Source of the DNA: Gammaproteobacteria bacterium UBA1119
GTDB taxonomy: Bacteria > Pseudomonadota > Gammaproteobacteria > Pseudomonadales > Azotimanducaceae
Assembly (NCBI GenBank): GCA_002313255.1
Contig: DCBA01000106.1
Span: 1-7,293, forward strand
Reading direction: 5' to 3'
Length of the DNA: 7,293 nt
Made by a program: the position numbers and the translations under genes. A model generated the notes under the pieces. That model worked only from the letters and a program-made list of their open reading frames with translations, ran no database searches and had not been told where the DNA came from. Numbering within the stretch: position 1 is the first letter of the stretch; the number at the start of each line of letters is the position of its first letter. Shown in pieces: positions 1 to 5,575 of this stretch.

Positions 1-428
1 ATGATCTCGTCGCTCGTTTCGCTCTGCCAACGATCCCAGAGACTCGCCAACAACATTGCCGAGCTGTCCTCTGGTCGGATGTAGTGCGGGAACTTGCGGC
101 CATTCCGCGATGTCCATTCGTAAAATCCCGATACCGGCAAAACACAGCGCCGGCGTTCAAATGGACCCTTAAAGGCGTTCGAACTGGTTAGCGTTTCGCT
201 CTTGGCGTTGAACATCGCGTAGCGGTTGGACGGTCCGCTCGACCAGTGAGGAACCAGCCACCACCGTGCGTTCGCGGCTTCGTACGTGCCGTCGCTATCG
301 GGTCGAATGATCCAGGCTTGGGCCGTGGGCGAAGTATTGAAGTTGTCGTCTCCAGGATAGGGCTCGTTCACCCATTCCATGAAGATTTCGGTCAGCGGAT
401 CGCTCGTGACATTAAACCGTCCGCACAT
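1..428 (-). CDS. SRAP-domain protein (YedK/HMCES family), partial, C-terminus beyond left edge
   Basis: The first 142 codons of an SOS response-associated peptidase (SRAP) protein are present; the gene runs off the left edge. The family covalently traps abasic sites in single-stranded DNA through the N-terminal cysteine, after Met removal, and so shields them from cleavage. The translation opens with MCGRF, the family signature, with Cys2 as nucleophile. Further hallmarks follow: the N-x-x-P element (NTSP, 31-34), the WWLVPHW block (56-62), NAKSE (74-78) and the RRRCVLPVSGFYEW block (92-105). Asn74 and Glu104 correspond to Asn75 and Glu105 of E. coli YedK; the catalytic His (His160 in YedK) lies outside the window. 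The ATG is fixed by the obligatory Cys at position 2. It sits three bases after the aldo/keto reductase stop with no clear Shine-Dalgarno sequence, so translation probably depends on reinitiation from the upstream gene. Family assignment is secure; a link to SOS control is not visible here. Confidence 0.93.
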   Translation of the reverse strand, partial: MCGRFNVTSDPLTEIFMEWVNEPYPGDDNFNTSPTAQAWIIRPDSDGTYEAANARWWLVPHWSSGPSNRYAMFNAKSETLTSSNAFKGPFERRRCVLPVSGFYEWTSRNGRKFPHYIRPEDSSAMLLASLWDRWQSETSDEI

Positions 429-431
429 TGT

Positions 432-1367
432 CTATCGCACTAACGTCCCGACTTCACGCATCTCGTCCGCGTCGAGCCGCATACCAGCACCTTCGACGTT
501 GCTGTGAATTTGCTCTTCGCGCGTTGCGCCCGCAATGACACTGGAGACTTCCTCAAACGAAAGTAACCAACCGAGTGCCAACTCGAGAAGCGTACGCGAA
601 CGCTCGTCGGCAAAGTTCGTCAGGGCTTCAAGTCGATCAAAGTTGCTTTCCGATAACGCCCGACCGGCGCGAGCGCCAGCATTCGCGAGCCGTGTCCCTT
701 CGGGTGCGGATTCACCCCGGACGTATTTACCCGTCAACAAACCACTCGCGAGCGGGAAATACGGCAGCATGCCAAGACCGAAGTGCCGGCAACCGGGAAT
801 GACTTCGTGCACCACCGCACGCTCAAAAAGATTCATGTGATTCTGCGCCGACACGAAGCGGCTGTAGCCCTCACTCCTGGCCGTCCAATCTGCGTCCGCG
901 ATCTGCCAACTGGAGAAGTTGGACGAGCCGATGTAGCGGACCTTGCCCGCGCGGACAAGATCATCCAACGCCGAAAGCGTCTCATCGATCGGTGTCGCCG
1001 GGTCGGGGAAGTGGATTTGGTAGAGATCAATGTAGTCGGTGCCGAGACGACCGAGACTCGCGTCCACCGCGTTCATAATGTAGCGCCTGGAGCCACCACG
1101 GGACAATGCACCTTCACCCATCGCCATGCCAAATTTGGTGGCTATGATGACGTCGGACCGCTTTGAGCCTAAAGCCTTCCCGAGAAACACCTCCGAATCG
1201 CTTCCACCGTATACATCGGCGGTATCGAACAAGGTGATGCCATGATCAAGCGCGGCATCCACAACTCGCTTGGTTCCCGATTGGTCGACCCGGCCCCCAA
1301 AATTATTGCATCCCAGTCCGATCTCACTTACCGATAACCCGCTGTTACCCAATCGTCGAAATTCCAT
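432..1367 (-). CDS. Aldo/keto reductase (NADPH-dependent oxidoreductase)
   Basis: A complete 311-residue aldo/keto reductase with a (beta/alpha)8 barrel, expected to reduce aldehydes or ketones with NAD(P)H in the cytoplasm. The catalytic tetrad is readable: Asp48 and Tyr53 in FDTADVYG, Lys78 in IIATKFG, and His119 in DLYQIHFPDP. The NADPH-binding C-terminal segment SSVIAGATREEQIHSN (about 275-290) matches the family. The length is normal for the bacterial YhdN/IolS-like subgroup. The start is placed at the ATG at 1367 rather than the TTG one codon earlier. This ATG overlaps the stop of the preceding gene as TGATG, and GGGAG lies six bases upstream, so the two genes are translationally coupled. 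The SRAP gene follows after three bases, making a tight three-gene unit. The substrate cannot be told from sequence. Detoxification of aldehydes or peroxide-derived carbonyls is an inference from the neighbours. Confidence 0.95.
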   Translation of the reverse strand: MEFRRLGNSGLSVSEIGLGCNNFGGRVDQSGTKRVVDAALDHGITLFDTADVYGGSDSEVFLGKALGSKRSDVIIATKFGMAMGEGALSRGGSRRYIMNAVDASLGRLGTDYIDLYQIHFPDPATPIDETLSALDDLVRAGKVRYIGSSNFSSWQIADADWTARSEGYSRFVSAQNHMNLFERAVVHEVIPGCRHFGLGMLPYFPLASGLLTGKYVRGESAPEGTRLANAGARAGRALSESNFDRLEALTNFADERSRTLLELALGWLLSFEEVSSVIAGATREEQIHSNVEGAGMRLDADEMREVGTLVR

Positions 1368-2020
1368 CAATTACTCCCGTGTTTGCCAACGGACCAATCG
1401 ACCGCGCCCAACGCACTGGCGGCAAATTCTGCCGCCGGTAGCTCCAGTGCCGTCGCCATCGTGTCGTTCCATCGATTCAAGAAACCAAATAACGCAATAA
1501 TGCTGACGATCTGCACGATTTGACGAGAGCTGAAGTGCGTTTTCAGAGACTCAAACATCTCCGGCGTCGACGCATTCGGATTCTGGCCAGCAGCCATCGC
1601 GATCGCGACGACGGTCCGCTCGCTTTCAGAAAAAGCCGGCTCGGTCTCAAACTCCAAAATAGCGTCCAGTTTGGCTAGGTCACCGCCACGCTCAACCATC
1701 TGATGGGACGTGTGTGCTTGGCAGTATCGGCAACCCGCCGCAACGCTCACGGCAAACGCAATGAGCTGAACCAAATCTGCCGATAAATTATCTGACCGAC
1801 CTGGGTCATCGGCGACAGAACGTTCAAGCATCGGCATCGCGGCTTTCAGGTCGCCACCAAAAACCACCGACGTCAGTGCAAAGAAAGCGGCCGGTAATTG
1901 TGGCATATGAGCCATTGTCAGCATGCTGTTGGGTACGAAGCCCATGGCGGCTTCTGCCCCTGAGAAAATTCCTTTCAGCTCGTCAACCGCGTCGCGCGGT
2001 CTAGGTTCAATGTGTGCCAT
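1367..2020 (-). CDS. Carboxymuconolactone decarboxylase / AhpD-like family protein (peroxidase-related)
   Basis: A 217-residue all-helical protein of the carboxymuconolactone decarboxylase (CMD)/AhpD fold. Members include decarboxylases and thiol peroxidases that use a CxxC pair. The redox-type motif is present as GCRYCQAHTSH, with Cys97, Cys100, His103 and His106. The N-terminal GFVPNSMLTMAHMPQL element (27-42) is typical of the peroxidase-related branch (VPN near the start, then the P-Q-L helix). A second helical half (about 120-200) contains the SESERTVVAIA and FGFLNRWNDTMA helices. The ATG at 2020 was chosen because a perfect GGGAGG lies six bases before it and conserved homology starts there. 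The reading frame stays open much further upstream, but that part would run antisense through the start of the divergent acyl-CoA dehydrogenase gene. It is the first gene of the minus-strand unit. The exact activity (peroxidase or decarboxylase-like) is undetermined, and the CxxC pair favours redox chemistry. Confidence 0.9.
   Translation of the reverse strand: MAHIEPRPRDAVDELKGIFSGAEAAMGFVPNSMLTMAHMPQLPAAFFALTSVVFGGDLKAAMPMLERSVADDPGRSDNLSADLVQLIAFAVSVAAGCRYCQAHTSHQMVERGGDLAKLDAILEFETEPAFSESERTVVAIAMAAGQNPNASTPEMFESLKTHFSSRQIVQIVSIIALFGFLNRWNDTMATALELPAAEFAASALGAVDWSVGKHGSN
1374..1378 (-). promoter_or_regulatory. Ribosome binding site GGGAG of the aldo/keto reductase gene
   Basis: On the minus strand GGGAG lies six bases before the ATG at 1367, inside the last codons of the upstream carboxymuconolactone decarboxylase-like gene. 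Together with the TGATG overlap it decides for ATG over the adjacent in-frame TTG. Confidence 0.6.
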
Positions 2021-2026
2021 TTTTTT

Positions 2027-2032
2027 CCTCCC
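2027..2032 (-). promoter_or_regulatory. Strong ribosome binding site GGGAGG of the CMD-family gene
   Basis: GGGAGG on the minus strand is followed by six A residues and then the ATG at 2020. This near-ideal Shine-Dalgarno arrangement fixes the start and rules out longer versions of the protein. Confidence 0.85.
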
Positions 2033-2105
2033 TTCGGTCATAATGCCGGGGTTGCTCCAAAACAAAAAGCCGCAGACCATTCCGGCTCGAAGAGTTTTCA
2101 CGAAA

Positions 2106-2110
2106 GAGGG
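2106..2110 (+). promoter_or_regulatory. Ribosome binding site GAGGG of the acyl-CoA dehydrogenase gene
   Basis: GAGGG, within AAAGAGGG, ends four bases before the ATG at 2115. It supports that start over in-frame upstream ATGs, which would place the extension antisense over the CMD-family gene. Confidence 0.65.
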
Positions 2111-2114
2111 ACGC

Positions 2115-3299
2115 ATGGCCGACATCGACGATTTTCGCGCGGAGACCCGATCCTGGCTCGAAGAGAACTGCCCAGCAGGCGCGCGAGGGCCGGGGCCGAT
2201 TTCAACCGGCGCGACGACCATTGCGATCGACCATGAGGACACGGAACTATGGCTCGATCGCATGATAGAAAAGGGTTGGACGGCACCTGTGTGGCCCAAG
2301 GAGTACGGAGGTGGGGGCCTCGACACGAACCAATACATGACACTGATTCAAGAAATGCGGCGGATCGACGCGCGCACACCACTCGGCGGGATGGGCGTCA
2401 GCCTGATCGGACCCACCTTGCTCGAATACGGGACCGATGAGCAGAAAGTGCGACACATCCCCCGCATCGTCCGAGGAGAAGTCGCGTGGTGTCAGGGGTA
2501 CAGTGAGCCAGGGTCCGGGTCCGATCTGGCATCGTTACGCACTCGCGCCGAAGATAAAGGCGACCATTTTGTTGTCAACGGTCAGAAAATTTGGACCTCG
2601 GGTGCCCAGTACGCGGACTGGATATTTGCGCTCGTTCGAACCGATCCCGATGTACCCAAACACGAGGGGATTAGTTTCGTGCTTATGGATATGCATCAGG
2701 ACGGCATCACGGTAAGGCCGATTCGACTCATTTCCGGCGAGTCTCCTTTTTGCGAGACGTTTTTTGACAATGCCATCGCTCGCAAAGACGATCTTGTCGG
2801 CGAGCTCAACAAAGGATGGACCGTTGGGAAACGTCTGTTACAACACGAGCGGGGAAGCATGGCATCACTGGTGGGCGGTGGTGCGGTCAAAGACACCGGG
2901 CCCGTGCTTGAAGACGAAGCCAAAATGTTTAGTGGCGAAGCAAATGGGCGCATTGCGGACGCCGCAATCCGCGACCGCATTTTGTCACACAACATGAACT
3001 CACACGTATTCCACTTGACGCAACGGCGTACGGTTGAAGAAGCATCCGATGGCAGCACGCCGGGACCTGCAACCTCCATCTTCAAAATGTATGGGACCGA
3101 ACTACAGCAGGAAAGGTCGTCCCTGTTTGTGGAGATACGGGGAACTCAAGGATTGGGGTGGACAGGAGACGAGTTCACAGGACGCAGTCTAATGGATACC
3201 AGGGGCTGGCTTTCCAACCGCGCCGCGTCTATCTATAGCGGTAGTAATGAGATTCAACGCAACATTATCGCTAAAAGGGTTTTGGGCTTGCCGGATTAG
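2115..3299 (+). CDS. Acyl-CoA dehydrogenase (FadE-like, FAD-dependent)
   Basis: A 394-residue flavoprotein expected to introduce the alpha,beta double bond into an acyl-CoA and pass electrons to electron-transfer flavoprotein. Domains run in the usual order. The N-terminal helical domain (1-120) carries WTAPVWPKEYGGGG (55-68). The middle beta domain has the flavin/substrate motif WCQGYSEPGSGSD (125-137) and GQKIWTSGA (156-164). The C-terminal helical domain ends in IYSGSNEIQRNIIAKRVLGLP (373-393, first and last parts both conserved). The Glu of the classical YEG motif is Ser375 here. As in isovaleryl-, long-chain and steroid acyl-CoA dehydrogenases, the base is probably the helix-G glutamate, Glu245 in LLQHERG. 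The start is the ATG after GAGGG, where homology begins. No partner subunit lies beside it, so it is probably homo-oligomeric. It heads the plus-strand series. Chain length or substrate cannot be read from the sequence. Confidence 0.95.
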   Translation: MADIDDFRAETRSWLEENCPAGARGPGPISTGATTIAIDHEDTELWLDRMIEKGWTAPVWPKEYGGGGLDTNQYMTLIQEMRRIDARTPLGGMGVSLIGPTLLEYGTDEQKVRHIPRIVRGEVAWCQGYSEPGSGSDLASLRTRAEDKGDHFVVNGQKIWTSGAQYADWIFALVRTDPDVPKHEGISFVLMDMHQDGITVRPIRLISGESPFCETFFDNAIARKDDLVGELNKGWTVGKRLLQHERGSMASLVGGGAVKDTGPVLEDEAKMFSGEANGRIADAAIRDRILSHNMNSHVFHLTQRRTVEEASDGSTPGPATSIFKMYGTELQQERSSLFVEIRGTQGLGWTGDEFTGRSLMDTRGWLSNRAASIYSGSNEIQRNIIAKRVLGLPD

Positions 3300-5460
3300 G
3301 TTTCCACGACTAACAAGCCTCTTTTTGTACGCCGGCACAATGTCGGCGTGCTTGGGCGGATGCATCAATACCGGCGAGTCAAGCAATATGAGCGAACCAC
3401 AACCGCCCCTTGCTGAACAGCGACCTTACCGCTACAGCCACCATGGCATCACGGTCGAAGACCCGTTTCACTGGCTCAAAGACCAGAACTACCCCGACGT
3501 TACCGACGCCGATGTTCTCAGTTACTTGGCGGCGGAAAACGACTATTTCGATGCGGTGATGGAGCCCATTCAATGGCTCGTCAACGAGCTGTTTCAAGAG
3601 ATCAAACAGCGTCAGAAGCCCGATGACGCGACCGTACCAATGCGAAATCGGGGCTATTACTACCAGTCAAGCTTCAGCGCAGAAGTGCAATATCGCGTGC
3701 ATTCACGCTGGAAGGAAGAGACTTCGAACCCATCCGATGCCGACATGGAAGTAATACTCGACGAGCCCACGCTAGCTAAAGGCCATGAATATTTCAGCTT
3801 GGGCGCCTTCGCCGTGAGCGACAACGGTCGTTACCTGGCCTACAGCACCGATACCGATGGCAGCGAACGCTATACCCTCGTCATTCGGGATTTACACACC
3901 GGTCGTTTACTCGACGAACACATCGCGAACACCATTGATTCGCCCGTATGGGCCTCGGATAGTCGAACGCTTTTCTACCTCATGACCAACGCTGAGTGGC
4001 GTCCCTATCAGGTGAGGCGGCACGTCATCGGAGAATCGGCGGATGACGACGTCGTGATCTACGAAGAATCCGATCCGGGATTTTTCGTGGGAATCGAGCG
4101 AACTACGTCTGGGGAGTACATCGGCGTGAGCACGTCCGACCACGTCACGTCCGAATTGCGCTTGCTCTCAGCCAATGACCCCTTCGACCAGTTCCAACTG
4201 GTGTCGCCTCGACGCGAAGGCCACCAATACTGGCTCGATCACCAAGGCGAACGATTTGTGATTCGTACAAACGACCGTCATAAGAATTTTCGTTTAGTAA
4301 CCGCCCCAGTCAACGATCCAAGCGAAGCCTCGTGGGCTAGCTTGATTGAACCCTCCGATGATCGCTATCTGCTCGGCTTCCAGTGTTTCGACCAATGGAT
4401 TGTCGCGGAAGAGCGCCTCGAAGGAATCGATCAGATCCGCATCCTCGACGCCAACGACATTTCACACTACATCGATTTCCCCGACCCAGTGCGAGTGGTC
4501 GGCATCGGGGGCAACGCCGAATATCAAACCAACGCCGTCCGACTGCATTATTCGTCCATGGTGACTCCGCACACCACTTATGACTACGACCTCGCTCGGC
4601 GCCAGCTGCAAGTCCGGAAGGTCCAGGAAATACCGAGCGGTTACGATCCAACGAACTACTTCTCCGAGCGCCTTTGGGCTGACAGCCGCGACGGCAGACG
4701 CATCCCGGTTTCCATTCTCTATCGTTCCGATATTGAACGGCCCGCGCCCCTGTACCTGTACGGCTACGGCGCCTATGGATCATCGGTCGATCCCAGTTTT
4801 TCCACATCCGTTCTGTCCCTACTCGATCGCGGCCTAGTGTTCGCCATCGCCCATATCCGTGGAGGCGACGAACTCGGCTATCACTGGTACGAAGAAGGCA
4901 AGGGAATGAATCGTACTAATACCTTCAACGATTTCGTTGACGTTGGCCGATTTCTCGTACAAAACGGGTACACCGAACAAGGCGAGATAGCGATCTCCGG
5001 GGCCTCAGCGGGCGGTGAATTGATGGGGGCGGTAGTCAACCAAGCACCGGAACTATGGGGCGCAGTCGCAGCCCTCGTGCCGTTCGTCGACGTCCTTAAC
5101 ACCATGCTCGATACGTCGTTGCCATTAACACCGATGGAATGGCCCGAGTGGGGTAACCCGATCGAAGACGTCGCTGTGTTTCGATACATGCAGAGCTACT
5201 CTCCGTATGACCAACTCGTTCCAGGCAATTACCCACCCATGCTCGTCACCGCCGGACTGAATGATCCCCGCGTCACGTATTGGGAACCGGCTAAGTACGT
5301 CGCTCGCCTCCGAACACTCAAAACTGACAACCATCCGTTGCTATTGAAAACAAATATGGGCGCAGGGCATGGCGGTCGTTCGGGACGTTACGACTCACTC
5401 TATGAAGTTGCCGAGGAATACGCCTTTATTCTGAAAGCGTTGGGGAAGGCCACCCGGTGA
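3247..5460 (+). CDS. ptrB: Oligopeptidase B (prolyl oligopeptidase family S9A), possibly exported lipoprotein
   Basis: A serine peptidase that cleaves short peptides, in this family after Arg or Lys. It has an N-terminal beta-propeller and a C-terminal alpha/beta-hydrolase domain. Numbered from 3247 (737 residues), the catalytic triad is Ser587 in SGASAGG, Asp673 in AGLNDPR and His708 in GAGHGG; spacing matches E. coli PtrB as I recall it (532, 617, 652). Family blocks LYGYGAYGSS, RGGDELG, NTFNDF, PFVDVLNTMLD, EWGNP and YWEPAKYVARL are all present. The conserved protein begins near the ATG at 3388 (690 residues, close to the usual length of about 686). However, the in-frame stretch before it reads RFPR, then a hydrophobic run, then the lipobox LGGC and a Ser/Asn/Thr-rich linker, like a lipoprotein signal. 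The only standard start that includes it all is the ATG at 3247, 53 bases inside the previous gene and without a clear ribosome site. ATT at 3295, TTG at 3325 and ATG at 3340 are alternatives. Enzyme family is secure; start and location are not. Confidence 0.92.
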   Translation: MRFNATLSLKGFWACRIRFPRLTSLFLYAGTMSACLGGCINTGESSNMSEPQPPLAEQRPYRYSHHGITVEDPFHWLKDQNYPDVTDADVLSYLAAENDYFDAVMEPIQWLVNELFQEIKQRQKPDDATVPMRNRGYYYQSSFSAEVQYRVHSRWKEETSNPSDADMEVILDEPTLAKGHEYFSLGAFAVSDNGRYLAYSTDTDGSERYTLVIRDLHTGRLLDEHIANTIDSPVWASDSRTLFYLMTNAEWRPYQVRRHVIGESADDDVVIYEESDPGFFVGIERTTSGEYIGVSTSDHVTSELRLLSANDPFDQFQLVSPRREGHQYWLDHQGERFVIRTNDRHKNFRLVTAPVNDPSEASWASLIEPSDDRYLLGFQCFDQWIVAEERLEGIDQIRILDANDISHYIDFPDPVRVVGIGGNAEYQTNAVRLHYSSMVTPHTTYDYDLARRQLQVRKVQEIPSGYDPTNYFSERLWADSRDGRRIPVSILYRSDIERPAPLYLYGYGAYGSSVDPSFSTSVLSLLDRGLVFAIAHIRGGDELGYHWYEEGKGMNRTNTFNDFVDVGRFLVQNGYTEQGEIAISGASAGGELMGAVVNQAPELWGAVAALVPFVDVLNTMLDTSLPLTPMEWPEWGNPIEDVAVFRYMQSYSPYDQLVPGNYPPMLVTAGLNDPRVTYWEPAKYVARLRTLKTDNHPLLLKTNMGAGHGGRSGRYDSLYEVAEEYAFILKALGKATR
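3327..3351. other. Strong RNA hairpin between acyl-CoA dehydrogenase stop and oligopeptidase B core
   Basis: Arms GTACGCCGGC (3327-3336) and GTCGGCGTGC (3342-3351) pair over ten positions (two G-U pairs) around the loop ACAAT. No U-run follows on the plus strand, and the T-run (3322-3326) precedes it. It is therefore not a standard intrinsic terminator in that direction; on the minus strand the trailing bases are A-rich, also not a terminator. It covers the in-frame ATG at 3340, starting in the loop. It could attenuate read-through, protect the upstream 3' end, or hide that start codon. Confidence 0.5.
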
Positions 5461-5563
5461 AATGGTCCACCACACAGAAACAAGCGGCACTCATCAGATC
5501 GATGATGAACCGCTACCCGTTCTCGCACATGTCGAGCCGGGGCGTGATGCAAGTTTTCGTCCG

Positions 5564-5569
5564 AGAGGA
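5564..5569 (+). promoter_or_regulatory. Ribosome binding site AGAGGA before GTG start of the luciferase-like gene
   Basis: AGAGGA lies six bases before the in-frame GTG at 5576, where family-like sequence begins. It is much better than anything before the ATG at 5462, and so argues for the shorter protein. Confidence 0.6.
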
Positions 5570-5575
5570 TTTCGC

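Larger units (their letters stand above)
2021..2114. promoter_or_regulatory. Divergent intergenic control region between CMD-family and acyl-CoA dehydrogenase genes
   Basis: These 94 bases separate two head-to-head start codons and should carry both promoters. For the minus strand a weak sigma-70-like pair can be drawn: TTTTTG (2068-2063) and CATTAT (2045-2040) with 17-base spacing. For the plus strand I see only a poor TTGCTC (2052-2057) without a convincing -10 box. No clear operator palindrome was found. The role is inferred from geometry; the specific boxes are tentative. Confidence 0.4.

Noticed and set aside
246..443. Small plus-strand frame of 65 codons near the left end
   Set aside because: It is the complement of the conserved SRAP reading frame, which carries the MCGRF signature and active-site residues.
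783..1166. Plus-strand frame of 127 codons opposite the aldo/keto reductase
   Set aside because: It is antisense to the catalytic region of the reductase, with no domain and no plausible ribosome site.
1923..2114. Upstream in-frame extension of the acyl-CoA dehydrogenase to an ATG at 1923
   Set aside because: The extension would be antisense to the CMD-family N-terminus, has no homology to the dehydrogenase family, and the ATG at 2115 has its own ribosome site.
2021..2338. Long N-terminal extension of the CMD-family protein to 2338
   Set aside because: It would overlap the divergent dehydrogenase gene antisense. The GGGAGG-A6-ATG arrangement at 2020 fixes the start.
3327..3351. Hairpin as an intrinsic terminator of the acyl-CoA dehydrogenase
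   Set aside because: There is no U-run after the stem on the plus strand, and the bases after it on the minus strand are A-rich, so neither orientation fits a standard terminator.
4337..4807. Open frame of 156 codons on the minus strand, opposite oligopeptidase B
   Set aside because: It lies antisense to a strongly conserved peptidase domain, is Arg-rich and of low complexity in the way shadow frames are, and shows no recognisable domain.
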